Counted from the first letter of the stretch, positions 46,396-58,095 are shown. The stretch: 64,000 nucleotides of DNA from Frigoribacterium sp. VKM Ac-2836 (GCF_013248995.1 NZ_JABRPK010000001.1:1054001-1118000); one strand, 5' to 3'. Numbers and translations: made by a program. Notes: generated by a model not told the origin, from the letters alone.

Positions 46396-47604
46396 ATGCC
46401 ACTACGTGACGAGACGGGTCCGTACTTCGGTTCGTTCGGCGGGCGCTTCGTGCCCGAGTCCCTCGTGGCCGCTCTCGACGAGCTCGACGCGGCCTACAAG
46501 GCCGCGGCCGTCGACCCCGAGTTCGCTGCCGAGTTGACGGCCTTGCACGCCACTTACACGGGCCGCCCCTCGATCATCACCGAGGTGCCACGTTTCGCAC
46601 GGCACGCGGGCGGCGCCCGGGTCATCCTGAAGCGCGAGGACCTCAACCACACGGGGTCGCACAAGATCAACAACGTGCTCGGGCAAGCGCTGCTGGCTCG
46701 AAAGCTCGGAAAGACCCGCCTGATCGCCGAGACGGGGGCCGGTCAGCACGGTGTCGCGACGGCCACCGCCGCCGCTCTCTTCGGCATGGAGTGCGTCGTC
46801 TACATGGGGCAGGTCGACACCGAGCGTCAGGCTCTCAACGTCGCGCGGATGCGCCTGCTCGGGGCCGAGGTCGTCTCGGTGACCACCGGGTCGCGCACGC
46901 TCAAGGACGCGATCAACGACGCCATGCGCGACTGGGTCTCCAGCGTCGACACCACGCACTACGTGTTGGGCACCGTCGCCGGCCCGCACCCGTTCCCGGC
47001 CATGGTGCGCGACTTCCACAAGATCATCGGTGAAGAAGCTCGTCAGCAGGTCCTCGACCTGACCGGTGAGCTCCCGGATGCCGTCACCGCCTGTGTCGGC
47101 GGTGGTTCGAACGCCATGGGCATCTTCCACGCATTCCTCGACGACCCTTCCGTCCGGTTGTTCGGCTTCGAGGCCGGCGGCGACGGCGTCGAGACGGGCC
47201 GTCACGCGGCCTCGATCACGCTCGGCCGCATCGGCAACCTGCAGGGGACGAAGTCGTACCTCATGCAGGACGAGGACGGGCAGACTCTCGAGAGCCACTC
47301 GATCTCCGCCGGCCTCGACTACCCGAGTGTCGGTCCGGAGCATGCCTGGTTGTCCGAGTCCGGGCGGGCCGAGTACCAGCCGATCACCGACGACGAGGCC
47401 ATGCAAGCGTTCCGTCTGCTGTCGCAGACCGAGGGCATCATGCCGGCGATCGAGTCCGCGCACGCCCTCGCGGGCACGATCAAGCTCGGCCTCGAGCACC
47501 CCGATTGGACGATCCTGGTCTCGCTCAGCGGTCGTGGTGACAAGGACGTCGCGACGGCCAGCCGGTACTTCGGCGTCCTCGACGAGAAGGCGCAGCAGCT
47601 GTGA
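46396..47604 (+). CDS. trpB: Tryptophan synthase beta subunit
   Basis: TrpB condenses indole and serine with PLP. The 402-residue protein is the classic TrpB1 type with [15 protein letters not shown]-binding Lys in [39 protein letters not shown] and the PLP-phosphate loop [10 protein letters not shown]. Partner TrpA is encoded next with a 4-nt overlap, matching the alpha-beta complex. Confidence 0.98.
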   Translation: MPLRDETGPYFGSFGGRFVPESLVAALDELDAAYKAAAVDPEFAAELTALHATYTGRPSIITEVPRFARHAGGARVILKREDLNHTGSHKINNVLGQALLARKLGKTRLIAETGAGQHGVATATAAALFGMECVVYMGQVDTERQALNVARMRLLGAEVVSVTTGSRTLKDAINDAMRDWVSSVDTTHYVLGTVAGPHPFPAMVRDFHKIIGEEARQQVLDLTGELPDAVTACVGGGSNAMGIFHAFLDDPSVRLFGFEAGGDGVETGRHAASITLGRIGNLQGTKSYLMQDEDGQTLESHSISAGLDYPSVGPEHAWLSESGRAEYQPITDDEAMQAFRLLSQTEGIMPAIESAHALAGTIKLGLEHPDWTILVSLSGRGDKDVATASRYFGVLDEKAQQL

Positions 47605-48416
47605 ACACGGCGACACCAGAGGGCACGAGCAAGGTCGGCGCGGCCATCCGGGCCCGACGCGACGCCGGGAGCGGTGCCGTGGTGGGGTACCTGCCGGTCG
47701 GCTTCCCCGACCTCGAGACGAGCATCGAGGCGGCGGTGGCGATGGCCGAGAACGGCATCGACGTCATCGAACTCGGAATTCCCTACTCCGACCCGGTCAT
47801 GGACGGCCCGGTGATCCAGGCCGCCACGCAGCGCTCTCTCGCCGAGGGGTTCCGTGTGCGCGACGTCTTCACGGCGATCCGCGAGATCACCTCTCGTGTG
47901 GACGTCCCCGTCATCCCCATGACCTACTGGAACCCCGTCGAGCAGTACGGGGTGCAGCGATTCGCGGACGACCTCGCCGCTGCGGGTGGGGCCGGTCTCA
48001 TCACGCCCGACCTGATCCCCGACGAAGCCGGCGCGTGGATGGCAGCCGCCGAGGCCGCCGACCTCGACCGGGTGTTCCTCGCGGCTCCGTCCTCGAGCGA
48101 TTCACGCCTCCGGCAGGCTGTCGCCAGCAGTCGCGGCTTCGTCTACACGGTCTCGACGATGGGCATCACGGGTGCCCGTTCCGACGTCGACTCGGCGGCG
48201 AGCACATTGGTCGCTCGGCTGCGGGAGGTCGACGTCGAGAACGCGTGCGTCGGGCTCGGCATATCGTCCGCTCAGCAGGTCCGCGAAGTGCTCGAGTACG
48301 CCGACGGGGCCATCATCGGTTCGGCCTTCGTTCGTGCCCTCGCCGACGGAGGGGTCCAACGCCTCGCCGAGGTGAGCGCCGACCTCTCGTCCGGCGCGGC
48401 ACCGTCCGCCTCCTGA
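47601..48416 (+). CDS. trpA: Tryptophan synthase alpha subunit
   Basis: TrpA cleaves indole-glycerol phosphate and channels indole to TrpB. The 271-residue protein has [21 protein letters not shown], the catalytic Glu/Asp in [20 protein letters not shown], and the phosphate-binding [13 protein letters not shown] start overlapping trpB. It closes the trp run. A TAGAGT -10 candidate for lgt is at 48443-48448. Confidence 0.97.
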   Translation: MNTATPEGTSKVGAAIRARRDAGSGAVVGYLPVGFPDLETSIEAAVAMAENGIDVIELGIPYSDPVMDGPVIQAATQRSLAEGFRVRDVFTAIREITSRVDVPVIPMTYWNPVEQYGVQRFADDLAAAGGAGLITPDLIPDEAGAWMAAAEAADLDRVFLAAPSSSDSRLRQAVASSRGFVYTVSTMGITGARSDVDSAASTLVARLREVDVENACVGLGISSAQQVREVLEYADGAIIGSAFVRALADGGVQRLAEVSADLSSGAAPSAS

Positions 48417-48501
48417 TCCCCTCCGGTTCGGTCTCTCCGCGCTAGAGTCGTCACCCGTCGGGTGACCGACGCCCCGAACCCCTCCGAAAGGCACCCCGCC
48501 C

Positions 48502-49500
48502 GTGTTCGTTCCCCTGAGCATCCCGAGCCCGTCGGCCGCCTGGCAGTACTTCGACGTCACCGCTTGGTTGAACTCGACCTTCGGGGCTTCGCTGCCCGGC
48601 TCGCTGCGCATCCACGCCTACGCCATCTGCATCCTGGTCGGCATCGTCGCCGCCGTCGTGGTGACGAACCACCGTCTCAATCGTCAGGGGGCGGAAAAGG
48701 GCATCGTCATCGACGTGGCCATCTGGGCCGTCGTCTTCGGCATCGCCGGCGGTCGGTTCTTCCACGTCGTGTCGCATCCGGGCGACTACTTCGCCGGGCA
48801 GGAGTGGTGGCGAGCCTTCGCCGTCTGGGAGGGCGGGCTGGCCATCTACGGCGCCCTGCTCTTCGGTGCCGTCGGAGTCTGGCTGGGCTGCCGCTTCACC
48901 GGTCTCCGGTTCACGGTCTTCGCCGACGCCCTCGCCCCGGGACTCCTCATCGCGCAGGCCTTCGGTCGCCTTGGCAACTGGTTCAACCACGAGCTCTTCG
49001 GCATGCCCACCGATCTGCCCTGGGGCCTCGAGATCGAGTCCACGAACGCCGCCTACCCCACTGGCCTGCCCGAGGGCACGCTGTTCCACCCGACGTTCCT
49101 CTACGAGATCGTCTGGATGCTTGCCGGGGTCGCGATCCTGTTGGTCCTCGAGAAGAGGGCCCCGATGCAGTGGGGCCGGTCGGTGGCCTTCTACCTGGTC
49201 TGGTACGGCATCGGTCGCGCATGGTTCGAGTCGATCCGCACCGATCCGAGCCTGTTGTTCTTCGGCATCCGCACGAACGTCTGGATGAGCTTCTTCGCCA
49301 TCGTCCTCGGCATCGTGGTCTTCGTCGTCGCCTCGCGTCGTCACACCGGCACCGTTCCCGGCCCCTACGTGCCCGGTCGCGCGCCGAGCGAGCGAGTGTC
49401 TGCTGTAGACTCCGATGACACGTACACGGAGAACGACGAACCCGAGTTGGTCACCGTCGGCGCATCGGACGACAACACCGATCGCTCACCGCGTCCCTAG
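48502..49500 (+). CDS. lgt: Phosphatidylglycerol--prolipoprotein diacylglyceryl transferase
   Basis: Lgt attaches diacylglycerol to the lipobox Cys of prelipoproteins. The 332-residue membrane protein has about seven hydrophobic segments. It carries the Lgt signature AFGRLGNWFNHELFGMPT, the GGRFFHVVSHP and WEGGLAIYGAL motifs, and the late FYLVWYGIGRAWFESIR. The C-terminal 55 residues are acidic and Thr-rich, as in other actinobacteria. GTG start. It follows trpA as in Mycobacterium. Confidence 0.96.
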   Translation: MFVPLSIPSPSAAWQYFDVTAWLNSTFGASLPGSLRIHAYAICILVGIVAAVVVTNHRLNRQGAEKGIVIDVAIWAVVFGIAGGRFFHVVSHPGDYFAGQEWWRAFAVWEGGLAIYGALLFGAVGVWLGCRFTGLRFTVFADALAPGLLIAQAFGRLGNWFNHELFGMPTDLPWGLEIESTNAAYPTGLPEGTLFHPTFLYEIVWMLAGVAILLVLEKRAPMQWGRSVAFYLVWYGIGRAWFESIRTDPSLLFFGIRTNVWMSFFAIVLGIVVFVVASRRHTGTVPGPYVPGRAPSERVSAVDSDDTYTENDEPELVTVGASDDNTDRSPRP

Positions 49501-49529
49501 GTCGTCCACTCCACGACGACCGCGGGCCC

Positions 49530-49551
49530 GGCGCCCCATCGATGTGGCGCC
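49530..49551 (+). terminator. Candidate terminator after lgt
   Basis: GGCGCCCCAT and ATGTGGCGCC form a nearly palindromic 22-nt site with one mismatch, 30 nt after lgt. No T-run. The rest of the 288-nt gap to gltB holds only a TAAGAT -10 candidate at 49624-49629. Confidence 0.4.
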
Positions 49552-49788
49552 CGATCCTCTCCACCCCATCCTGGTGCGAACGATCCGCCCGCGACACGGT
49601 TCTGTGCACGCACTCGCGCCTCGTAAGATCGAGCGCAGTCGGCCTCACCCGCCGGCGTGCACGCCAACGGTCGCCACGAGCCGACCTCTCCCGCCGAGTC
49701 GGGGCCGCCCACAGGACCCGGCCCGGTCAGGCATCTCGGGCCGACGTCGTCCCGCCCCCTGTCGGATCTCTTCGTGAGGACGGATTCC

Positions 49789-52700
49789 ATGGCTGTCACG
49801 CCAGCACACCAGCAGTTCAGCACGGTCCCCGAGGCCAGTGGTCTCTACGACCCGCGCAACGAGAAGGACGCGTGTGGTCTCGCCATGGTCGCGACCCTCC
49901 GCGGAACCCCTGGCCACGACATCGTCGACACCGCTCTGCGGGCCCTCCGGAACCTCGAGCACCGAGGTGCCGTGGGCTCCGATGCCGGAACGGGCGACGG
50001 GGCGGGCATCCTCTGCCAGGTGCCCGACGACTTCCTCCGGCACGTGGTCGACTTCGATCTGCCACCGGCAGGCCAGTACGCCGTGGGCATCGCCTACCTG
50101 CCGCTCGACGAACAGGAGCGCTCCGAGCTCAAGACGGGCATCGAGCGCATCGCCGACCTGGAGCACCTCGACGTTCTCGGTTGGCGTGAGGTCCCCGTGC
50201 GACCCGAAGAACTCGGAACGCTCGCGCGAAACGCCATGCCCGCCTTCGAGCAGCTCTTCGTCGCCAGCAGGCACCACGACGCCGACGAAGTCCCCCTCGC
50301 CGGTGTCGCACTGGACCGCCAGGCGTTCCGGTTGCGCAAGCGCGCGGAGCGCAAGCTCTCGGCGTACTTCACCTCGCTGGGCAGCCGGACCATGGTCTAC
50401 AAGGGCATGGTCACCACCTTGCAGCTGGAGCCGTTCTACCCGGACCTGAGCGACGAACGCTTCGCGTCGAAGCTCGCCATCGTGCACTCGCGCTATTCGA
50501 CGAACACGTTCCCGTCGTGGCCCCTGGCCCAGCCCTTCCGCATGATCGCGCACAACGGCGAGATCAACACCGTCCGAGGCAATCGCAACTGGATGCGGGC
50601 CCGTCAGTCCCAGCTCGAGAACGAGCTGATCGGCGACCTCAAGCCCCTCCTTCCGATCGTGAGCCCCGGGGCGAGTGACTCGGCGTCCTTCGACGAGGTC
50701 GTCGAGCTGCTGAGCCTGACCGGCCGGTCCCTGCCGCACGCGGTCATGATGATGGTGCCCGAAGCCTGGGAGAACCAGGTCGACATCGACCCCACCCTGC
50801 GCGACTTCTACGAATACCACTCCATGCTCATGGAGGCGTGGGACGGCCCGGCGGCCATCACGTTCACCGACGGCACGCACGTCGGCGCCACGCTCGACCG
50901 AAACGGCCTGCGCCCGGGTCGCTACCTCGTCACCGACGAGGGTCTCGTGGTCCTCGCCAGCGAGATCGGCGTCATCGACGTCGACCCCGCGAAGGTCGTC
51001 CGCAAGGGTCGACTCCGCCCCGGCAAGATGTTCCTGGTCGACACCGAGGCCGGTCGGATCATCGAGGACGACGAGATCAAGCGCGATCTCGCCACGGCCG
51101 CGCCCTACGGCGAATGGCTCGCCGAGGGGCGCATCCACCTGTCCGAGCTGCCCGAGCGGGAGCACATCGTCCACACCCCCGCGTCGGTCACCCGACGTCA
51201 GCGCACCTTCGGGTACACCGAGGAAGAGGTCCGCATCCTGCTGACCCCGATGGCCAAGACCGGTGCGGAGCCCCTCGGAGCCATGGGAAGCGACACGCCG
51301 ATCGCCGTCCTGTCCGAGCGCCCGCGCCTCCTGTTCGACTACTTCACGCAGCAGTTCGCGCAGGTGACGAACCCGCCGCTCGACTCCATCCGTGAATCGG
51401 TCGTCACGTCTCTCAAGCTGGGGCTCGGCCCCGAGCGGAACCTGCTCGCCGCGACCCCCGAGCACGCCCGCCAGGTGATCCTCGACTTCCCGGTCATCGA
51501 CAACGACGAGCTCGCGAAGATCCAGCACATCGACCCGAGCCCGGGCTCGCGCGTGACCTCGACCATCCGCGGGCTCTACCGTGCCGACAAGGGCCCACGA
51601 GCGCTCGAGAAGCGCATCGCGGCCATGTGCAACGAGGTGGACGACGCCATCGAGGCGGGGGCCGAGTTCATCGTGCTCTCCGACCGTGACTCGAACGCCG
51701 ACTTCGCCCCCGTGCCCTCGCTTCTCATGATCGCGGCGGTTCACCACCACCTGATCCGGACCGAGAACCGCATGAAGGTGGGCCTGATCGTCGAGGCGGG
51801 CGACGTGCGCGAGGTGCACCACGTGGCCACCCTGATCGGCTACGGCGCGTCCGCGGTCAACCCGTACCTCGCGATGGAGACCTGCGAGAACCTCGTGCGG
51901 GCCGGCATGATCACCGGGCTGACCCCCGAGGACGCCGTTCACAACCTGATCAAGGCGCTCGGCAAGGGCGTCCTCAAGATCATGTCCAAGATGGGCATCT
52001 CGACGGTGTCGAGCTACGCCGCCGCGCAGGCGTTCGAGGCCGTGGGCCTCAGCCAAGAGTTCGTCGACACCTACTTCACCGGCACGTCGTCGGTGCTCGG
52101 TGGCGTCGGGATCGACGTCGTCGCGGCCGAGAACAAGCAGCGTCACACGAGCGCCTACCCCAGCGACGGATCCGTCATCGCCCACGAGCGCTTGGCCACG
52201 GGCGGCGAGTACCAGTGGCGACGCGAGGGTCCTCGCCACCTCTTCAACCCCGACACCGTGTTCCGACTGCAGCACGCCACGCGTACCCGTCGGTACGACA
52301 TCTTCCGCGAGTACACCAAGCTCGTCGACGACCAGGCCGAGCAGCTGATGACGCTGCGCGGATTGTTCCGACTGAAGCACGGGGTGCGGCCGGCCGTCCC
52401 GCTCGACGAGGTCGAGCCCATCGAGTCGATCGTCAAGAGGTTCTCGACCGGGGCGATGAGCTACGGCTCGATCTCCCAGGAGGCGCACGAGACCCTCGCC
52501 ATCGCGATGAACCGCCTCGGCGGCAAGTCCAACACCGGCGAAGGTGGTGAAGACGTGGATCGGCTGCTCGACCCCGAGCGCCGCAGCGCCGTGAAGCAGG
52601 TGGCCTCCGGCCGCTTCGGTGTGACGAGCATGTACCTGACGCACGCCACCGACATCCAACTCAAGATGGCTCAGGGCGCCAAACCCGGTGAGGGCGGACA

Positions 52701-54366
52701 ACTGCCGCCGACCAAGGTCTACCCCTGGGTGGCGCGCACCCGTCACGCGACCGCGGGCGTGGGACTCATCTCACCGCCCCCGCACCACGACATCTACTCC
52801 ATCGAGGACCTCAAGCAGCTCATCTTCGACGTGAAGCGGGCCAACCCCAAGGCACGCGTGCACGTCAAGCTCGTGAGCCAGTCGGGCATCGGGGCTGTCG
52901 CCGCCGGGGTCACCAAGGCCCTGGCCGACGTCGTGCTGGTCTCCGGTCACGACGGCGGCACCGGTGCCAGCCCCCTGAACTCGCTGAAGCACGCGGGCAC
53001 ACCCTGGGAGATCGGTCTCGCCGAGACCCAGCAGACCCTGATGCTGAACGGCATGCGCGACCGTGTCGTCGTCCAGGTCGACGGTCAGATGAAGACGGGT
53101 CGCGACGTGCTCATCGCCGCCCTGCTCGGTGGCGAGGAATTCGGTTTCGCGACGGCGCCGCTGATCGTCGAGGGATGCATCATGATGCGGGTCTGCCACC
53201 TCGACACGTGCCCGGTCGGCGTCGCGACGCAGAACCCCGAGCTCCGCGCCCGCTTCTCGGGCAAGCCGGAGTTCGTCGTCAACTTCTTCGAGTTCCTGGC
53301 ACAAGAGGTGCGCGAGTACCTGGCCGCTCTCGGGTTCCGCAGCCTCGACGAGGCCATCGGCCGAACCGACGTCCTCGACGTCGACCGTGCCGTCGACCAC
53401 TGGAAGGCCTCGGGTCTCGACCTGGCCCCGGTGCTGATCGGTCCGACCTTCTCCGACGACGAGCCCCGACGCAACCACACCACGCAGGACCACGGTCTCG
53501 AGGACCACTTCGACGTCCAACTGATCGAGCGCAGTGCGGACGTCCTCGAGAACGGTGGACACGTCGAGATCACACTGCCCATCCGCAACACCGAGCGTGC
53601 CGTCGGCACGATGCTCGGGCACGAGGTCACCCTCCGACACGGCGAGCACGGGCTGCCCGACGGCAGCATCGAGGTCAACCTCAGCGGATCGGCGGGGCAG
53701 TCGCTCGGCGCCTTCCTGCCGGCCGGCATCACCCTGCGGCTCGAGGGCGACAGCAACGACTACGTGGGCAAAGGCCTCTCGGGCGGCAACGTCGTGGTGC
53801 GCCCGCCGCGCGGCAGCGCGTTCGCGGCCGAGGAGAACGTCATCGCCGGCAACGTGATCGGCTACGGAGCCACCCAGGGCAGCATGTTCCTGCGCGGGAT
53901 CGTGGGGGAGCGGTTCCTGGTTCGCAACTCCGGGGCCAGTGCGGTCGCCGAGGGCGTGGGCGACCACGCACTCGAGTACATGACGGGTGGCCTCGCCGTC
54001 ATCCTCGGCGACACGGGGCGCAACCTCGGCGCCGGCATGTCGGGAGGGACGGCCTACGTGTACCGCCTCGAGCCCGGACGGGTCAACGCCGAGGCCCTGG
54101 CTTCGGGTGAGCTCGAACTGCACCCGCTCGGCAGCGCCGACGTGGAGATCCTCACCGATCTGCTGCAGCGTCACCTGGCCGAGACCGGGTCACCCGTGGC
54201 GCAGCGCATGCTCGACGACCTCGACGCCACGGTGGCCGAGTTCGTCAAGGTGCTGCCCCGCGACTACGCCGCCGTCCTCGCCACCCGGCAGACGGCCGTC
54301 GACGAGGGTCTCGACCCCGATGGCGACGAAGCATGGAAGAGAATCCTGGAGGTGACCGGTGGCTGA
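49789..54366 (+). CDS. gltB: Glutamate synthase large (alpha) subunit
   Basis: GltB makes glutamate from glutamine and 2-oxoglutarate. The 1525-residue protein has an N-terminal class II glutaminase. Cys29 in KDACGLAMV is the expected nucleophile after removal of a 28-residue leader. Further parts are the FMN/2-oxoglutarate synthase domain ([19 protein letters not shown]), the 3Fe-4S cysteines in [13 protein letters not shown] and a C-terminal Gly-rich beta-helix. I chose ATG 49789 (GTGAGGA upstream) over an in-frame ATG at 49657, because the extra 44 residues are unlike GltB. It overlaps gltD by 8 nt. Confidence 0.97.
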   Translation: MAVTPAHQQFSTVPEASGLYDPRNEKDACGLAMVATLRGTPGHDIVDTALRALRNLEHRGAVGSDAGTGDGAGILCQVPDDFLRHVVDFDLPPAGQYAVGIAYLPLDEQERSELKTGIERIADLEHLDVLGWREVPVRPEELGTLARNAMPAFEQLFVASRHHDADEVPLAGVALDRQAFRLRKRAERKLSAYFTSLGSRTMVYKGMVTTLQLEPFYPDLSDERFASKLAIVHSRYSTNTFPSWPLAQPFRMIAHNGEINTVRGNRNWMRARQSQLENELIGDLKPLLPIVSPGASDSASFDEVVELLSLTGRSLPHAVMMMVPEAWENQVDIDPTLRDFYEYHSMLMEAWDGPAAITFTDGTHVGATLDRNGLRPGRYLVTDEGLVVLASEIGVIDVDPAKVVRKGRLRPGKMFLVDTEAGRIIEDDEIKRDLATAAPYGEWLAEGRIHLSELPEREHIVHTPASVTRRQRTFGYTEEEVRILLTPMAKTGAEPLGAMGSDTPIAVLSERPRLLFDYFTQQFAQVTNPPLDSIRESVVTSLKLGLGPERNLLAATPEHARQVILDFPVIDNDELAKIQHIDPSPGSRVTSTIRGLYRADKGPRALEKRIAAMCNEVDDAIEAGAEFIVLSDRDSNADFAPVPSLLMIAAVHHHLIRTENRMKVGLIVEAGDVREVHHVATLIGYGASAVNPYLAMETCENLVRAGMITGLTPEDAVHNLIKALGKGVLKIMSKMGISTVSSYAAAQAFEAVGLSQEFVDTYFTGTSSVLGGVGIDVVAAENKQRHTSAYPSDGSVIAHERLATGGEYQWRREGPRHLFNPDTVFRLQHATRTRRYDIFREYTKLVDDQAEQLMTLRGLFRLKHGVRPAVPLDEVEPIESIVKRFSTGAMSYGSISQEAHETLAIAMNRLGGKSNTGEGGEDVDRLLDPERRSAVKQVASGRFGVTSMYLTHATDIQLKMAQGAKPGEGGQLPPTKVYPWVARTRHATAGVGLISPPPHHDIYSIEDLKQLIFDVKRANPKARVHVKLVSQSGIGAVAAGVTKALADVVLVSGHDGGTGASPLNSLKHAGTPWEIGLAETQQTLMLNGMRDRVVVQVDGQMKTGRDVLIAALLGGEEFGFATAPLIVEGCIMMRVCHLDTCPVGVATQNPELRARFSGKPEFVVNFFEFLAQEVREYLAALGFRSLDEAIGRTDVLDVDRAVDHWKASGLDLAPVLIGPTFSDDEPRRNHTTQDHGLEDHFDVQLIERSADVLENGGHVEITLPIRNTERAVGTMLGHEVTLRHGEHGLPDGSIEVNLSGSAGQSLGAFLPAGITLRLEGDSNDYVGKGLSGGNVVVRPPRGSAFAAEENVIAGNVIGYGATQGSMFLRGIVGERFLVRNSGASAVAEGVGDHALEYMTGGLAVILGDTGRNLGAGMSGGTAYVYRLEPGRVNAEALASGELELHPLGSADVEILTDLLQRHLAETGSPVAQRMLDDLDATVAEFVKVLPRDYAAVLATRQTAVDEGLDPDGDEAWKRILEVTGG

Positions 54367-55816
54367 TCCCAAAGGCTTCCTGAAGACGCAATCGCGCGAG
54401 TTGCCCAAGCGCCGGCCCGTCTCGGTGCGGCTCATGGACTGGAAAGAGGTCTACGAGCAGCAAGAGAGCGGGGCACTCCGTCGTCAAGCCGGCCGCTGCA
54501 TGGACTGTGGAGTCCCGTTCTGCCACCAGGGCTGCCCGCTGGGCAACCTGATCCCCGAGTGGAACGACCTGATGTGGCGCGGTGAGGGCCGTCAGGCCAT
54601 CGAGCGCCTGCACGCGACCAACAACTTCCCGGAGTTCACGGGTCGTCTCTGCCCCGCGCCGTGCGAGTCCTCCTGCGTGCTGGGCATCAACCAGCCGCCG
54701 GTGACCATCAAGCAGGTCGAGGTCTCGATCATCGACCAGGCGTTCGCCAACGGTTGGGTCACGCCGCATCCGCCCGAGCGACTGACCGGAAAGACCGTCG
54801 CGGTCGTCGGCTCCGGCCCCGCCGGTCTCGCCGCCGCCCAGCAGCTCACCCGTGCGGGCCACACGGTGGCCGTCTACGAGCGTGAGGACCGCATCGGCGG
54901 GCTCCTGCGCTATGGCATCCCGGACTTCAAGATGGAGAAGAAGCAGCTGGAGCAGCGCATCGCCCAGATGCAGGCCGAGGGCACGCGTTTCCGGGCGCGG
55001 GTCGAGATCGGGCGGGACATCGCCTGGGACGACCTCCGGGCGCGCTACGACGCCGTCGTGGTCGCGACAGGTGCCACGGTGCCCCGCGACCTGCCGATCC
55101 CCGGACGCGACCTGTCCGGAATCCACTTCGCCATGGACTACCTCGTGCAACAGAACAAGGCCGGAGCAGGCGACACGGTCGCCGACCAGATCACGGCCGA
55201 GGGAAAGCACGTCGTCGTCCTGGGTGGTGGCGACACGGGTGCGGACTGCATCGGAACGGCACACCGTCAAGGTGCCCTCTCGGTCACCAACCTCGCCATC
55301 GGTCAGCAGCCCCCCGAGGAACGCCCGGAGGCACAGCCCTGGCCGATGTTCCCCACCCTGTTCGAGGTGTCGAGTGCCCACGAAGAGGGCGGCGAGCGGG
55401 TCTACCTCGCATCGACGGTGGAGTTCCTGACGAACGAGGTCGGTGAGGTGCGCGCCATCCGCGTCGCCGAGACCGAGTACATCGACGGGCGACGGGTCCC
55501 CAAGGCAGGAACGGAGCGCGAGGTCCCCGCCGACCTCGTCCTCCTCGCCCTAGGTTTCACCGGGCCCGAGCGCGAGGCCATCGAGGAGCAGCTGAGGCTC
55601 ACCTTCGACGGCCACGGTTCACTCGAACGTGGCGCCACCTACGAGACCGGCGAGCCCGGCGTCTTCGTGACCGGCGACGCCGGTCGCGGGCAGTCGCTCA
55701 TCGTCTGGGCGATCGCCGAGGGGAGGGCGACCGCCTCGGCGGTGGACGCCTACCTCGAGGGCGAGACCGTGTTGCCTTTCCCGGTGAAGCCCACCGATCG
55801 GTCCATCTCGGTCTGA
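54359..55816 (+). CDS. gltD: Glutamate synthase small (beta) subunit
   Basis: GltD passes electrons from NADPH through FAD and 4Fe-4S clusters to GltB. The 485-residue protein has cluster ligands in [14 protein letters not shown] and CPAPCESSC, the FAD-binding [16 protein letters not shown] and the NADPH-binding [17 protein letters not shown]. The closing [17 protein letters not shown] is typical of the family. GTG start at 54359 overlaps the gltB stop. It is the second gene of a two-gene operon. Confidence 0.97.
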   Translation: MADPKGFLKTQSRELPKRRPVSVRLMDWKEVYEQQESGALRRQAGRCMDCGVPFCHQGCPLGNLIPEWNDLMWRGEGRQAIERLHATNNFPEFTGRLCPAPCESSCVLGINQPPVTIKQVEVSIIDQAFANGWVTPHPPERLTGKTVAVVGSGPAGLAAAQQLTRAGHTVAVYEREDRIGGLLRYGIPDFKMEKKQLEQRIAQMQAEGTRFRARVEIGRDIAWDDLRARYDAVVVATGATVPRDLPIPGRDLSGIHFAMDYLVQQNKAGAGDTVADQITAEGKHVVVLGGGDTGADCIGTAHRQGALSVTNLAIGQQPPEERPEAQPWPMFPTLFEVSSAHEEGGERVYLASTVEFLTNEVGEVRAIRVAETEYIDGRRVPKAGTEREVPADLVLLALGFTGPEREAIEEQLRLTFDGHGSLERGATYETGEPGVFVTGDAGRGQSLIVWAIAEGRATASAVDAYLEGETVLPFPVKPTDRSISV

Positions 55817-55830
55817 TCCGGCCCCTCGAC

Positions 55831-55877
55831 GGGAATAGGGTGGGAGACGGGTCTGCAGTCGTCCCACCCCCATTCCC
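55831..55877. terminator. Hairpin between gltD and pyk
   Basis: GGGAATAGGGTGGGA (55831-55845) pairs with TCCCACCCCCATTCCC (55862-55877) with one bulge and a 16-nt loop. It contains a TAGGGT -10-like hexamer (55836-55841), so it could be a gltD terminator or part of the pyk promoter/leader. Confidence 0.4.
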
Positions 55878-55895
55878 CCCACACGAACGGAACAC

Positions 55896-57344
55896 ATGAG
55901 ACGCGCAAAGATCGTCGCCACCCTCGGGCCGGCGACGTCGAGCTACGACGACATCCGGGCGATCATCGACGCCGGCGTCGACGTGGCCCGCATGAACCTC
56001 AGCCACGGCAGCTACGACGTCCACGAGGGCGTCTACGCCAACGTCCGTCAGGCGTCGGCCGACTCGGGCCGCGCCGTCGCGGTACTCGTCGACCTCCAGG
56101 GCCCCAAGATCCGCCTCGGCAAGTTCGCCGACGGTCCGCACGACCTCGAGGTCGGTGACGTCTTCAAGATCACCACGGACGAGATCCTGGGCTCGAAAGA
56201 GATCTGCGGCACGACGTTCAAGGGCCTTCCCGACGACGTCAAGGCGGGCGACCCGCTCCTGATCGACGACGGCCGCGTCAAGCTCCGCGTCCTCGAGACC
56301 GACGGGACCGTCGTCACCACCGAAGTCGTCGTCGCCGGCACCGTCTCGAACAACAAGGGCATCAACCTTCCCGGTGTGGCGGTCAACGTCCCCGCCCTGT
56401 CCGACAAGGACGAGGCCGACCTGCGCTGGGGCCTCCAGCTCGGCGCCGACCTGATCGCCCTCTCGTTCGTGCGTGACGCGGACGACGTCGTCCGCGTGCA
56501 CGAGATCATGGCCGAAGAGGGGCGCAAGGTCCCCGTCTACGCGAAGATCGAGAAACCCCAAGCCGTCGACAACCTCGAGGCCATCATCGACGCGTTCGAC
56601 GGCATCATGGTCGCCCGTGGCGATCTGGGCGTCGAGCTGCCCCTCGAGGCCGTCCCGATCGTCCAGAAGCATGCGGTCGAGCTCTCGCGTCGCATGGCCA
56701 AGCCGGTCATCGTCGCCACCCAGATGCTCGAGTCCATGATCTCCAGCCCGATCCCCACGCGCGCCGAGACCTCCGACGTCGCCAACGCCGTCCTCGACGG
56801 TACCGACGCGGTCATGCTCTCGGGCGAGACCAGCGTCGGCGAGTACCCCGTCATCACCGTGCAGACGATGGCGCGCATCGTCGCGTCCACCGAAGAGCAC
56901 GGTCTCGAGCGCATCCCCCCGCTGGGCACGCGTCCCCGCACCCAGGGTGGCGCCATCACGCTGGCCGCAGCGGACGTCGCCGATTTCGTGCAGGCGAAGT
57001 TCCTCTGCGTCTTCACCGAGTCGGGCGACTCGGTCCGTCGCATGTCCCGCCTGCGCCACTCGATCCCCATCCTGGCCTTCACCCCCAACGAGGCCATCCG
57101 ACGCCGCATGGCGATCAGCTGGGGTGTCCAGTCCTACCTGGTCGAGACCGTCACGCACACCGACGCGATGTTCGCGCAGGTCGACGACATCCTCCTCGGC
57201 AACGATCTCGCCGAATCGGGTGACAAGGTCATCGTGATCGCCGGGTCCCCTCCCGGCATCGCCGGCTCGACGAACGACCTCCGGGTCCACCGTGTGGGCG
57301 ACGCCCACGCCGAGGCCGCACCGGCCTACGCATCGCAGCCCTGA
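55896..57344 (+). CDS. pyk: Pyruvate kinase
   Basis: Pyruvate kinase makes pyruvate and ATP from phosphoenolpyruvate. The 482-residue protein begins MRRAKIVATLGPATSS, and has the substrate region ARMNLSHGSYD, the signature PVYAKIEKPQAVDN with catalytic Lys, DGIMVARGDLGVELP and the C-terminal allosteric domain. Residue KPQA after the catalytic EK suggests the K-independent or K-dependent state cannot be decided by eye. ATG start. A perfect terminator follows. Confidence 0.98.
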   Translation: MRRAKIVATLGPATSSYDDIRAIIDAGVDVARMNLSHGSYDVHEGVYANVRQASADSGRAVAVLVDLQGPKIRLGKFADGPHDLEVGDVFKITTDEILGSKEICGTTFKGLPDDVKAGDPLLIDDGRVKLRVLETDGTVVTTEVVVAGTVSNNKGINLPGVAVNVPALSDKDEADLRWGLQLGADLIALSFVRDADDVVRVHEIMAEEGRKVPVYAKIEKPQAVDNLEAIIDAFDGIMVARGDLGVELPLEAVPIVQKHAVELSRRMAKPVIVATQMLESMISSPIPTRAETSDVANAVLDGTDAVMLSGETSVGEYPVITVQTMARIVASTEEHGLERIPPLGTRPRTQGGAITLAAADVADFVQAKFLCVFTESGDSVRRMSRLRHSIPILAFTPNEAIRRRMAISWGVQSYLVETVTHTDAMFAQVDDILLGNDLAESGDKVIVIAGSPPGIAGSTNDLRVHRVGDAHAEAAPAYASQP

Positions 57345-57366
57345 CCGTCTGCGTCATTCCTGGCCG

Positions 57367-57398
57367 AGCCGGGGCGATCTCACCGGATCGCCCCGGCT
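57367..57398 (+). terminator. Intrinsic terminator after pyk
   Basis: Perfect 13-bp stem AGCCGGGGCGATC / GATCGCCCCGGCT with a 6-nt loop, 22 nt after the pyk stop. TTCGTC follows, with a poor T-run. Confidence 0.8.
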
Positions 57399-57417
57399 TC
57401 GTCGTGTCGGCGAGGCG

Positions 57418-57423
57418 TACGCT
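57418..57423 (+). promoter_or_regulatory. Candidate -10 box (TACGCT) for the downstream membrane-protein gene
   Basis: TACGCT ends six bases before the ATG at 57430, between the pyk terminator and the gene. The spacing suggests a leaderless mRNA. No Shine-Dalgarno lies at a normal distance. Confidence 0.4.
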
Positions 57424-57429
57424 CACGGC

Positions 57430-58056
57430 ATGTCCGTGGACGCCCACCACCCTTCGTGCTTCGAGTTCGAGGCCCGCTTGTACGTCGTGCCGTCCTGGAG
57501 CGGGCACGGTGTGGCCGAGACGCGGCGAAGCCTGGGTCCCGACACGGGAGCGACGAGCCGAGGAGGTGCGGGTGCGGCCCGGTGGGCGGCGCTCGGTGCC
57601 GTGGTGGGCGGCGCGTTCCTCGTCGGAGTGGCCGCGACGGTGTGGCGAGTCGACGGCCTCGGGGCATTGCTGCTGATCTTCGTGCTCGGGGCCGCGGTCG
57701 GTGCCGTCCTCGCCGTGGGCACCCGCACCATCTTCCGCGAAGGAGAAGCGGGCCACCTCCCGGAGTCGGACGCCGGCACACCGCCGTCAGAACGGCTCCC
57801 CGCCGTCGTGGTGCCGTGGGACGTGGCGCGCGCGGCCCCCGAGGACTCCACAGGAGACGAGCTGGTGCTCTGGTCGACGCTGACGAGCCGCTACCGGGAT
57901 GCGCGGGAGGCGCTGGTCGCCGGTGGGGGAGAAGATGACCGGTTCACCGATCCCCTCGAAGCTGGAGCACGCATCGCGGAGTGGGAGACCGCCTACCGGA
58001 CAGCGAGTCGTGACTACGAACCGGTGGCGCGCCTCCTGGGGTTCCCGCCCCCGTGA
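57430..58056 (+). CDS. Two-helix membrane protein of unknown function
   Basis: The 208-residue protein has a soluble N-terminus (residues 1-48), two adjacent membrane segments (about 51-72 and 77-98) and a soluble C-terminal part. The C-terminal part has conserved-looking VLWSTLTSRYRDAREAL and WETAYRTASRDYEPVARLLGF. I recognise no family. The N-terminal FEFEARLYVVPSWSG is a short beta-like segment. It lies alone between two terminators, so it should be monocistronic. Codon use looks like its neighbours, with no sign of recent transfer. Confidence 0.7.
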   Translation: MSVDAHHPSCFEFEARLYVVPSWSGHGVAETRRSLGPDTGATSRGGAGAARWAALGAVVGGAFLVGVAATVWRVDGLGALLLIFVLGAAVGAVLAVGTRTIFREGEAGHLPESDAGTPPSERLPAVVVPWDVARAAPEDSTGDELVLWSTLTSRYRDAREALVAGGGEDDRFTDPLEAGARIAEWETAYRTASRDYEPVARLLGFPPP

Positions 58057-58095
58057 ATCGAGTCCACCGTGGCCCGCCCTGGAAGCGGAGACGGA

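Noticed and set aside
49657-49788. N-terminal 44-residue extension of GltB
   Set aside because: It lies in the promoter region, has no GltB similarity, and a better start with GTGAGGA upstream is at 49789.
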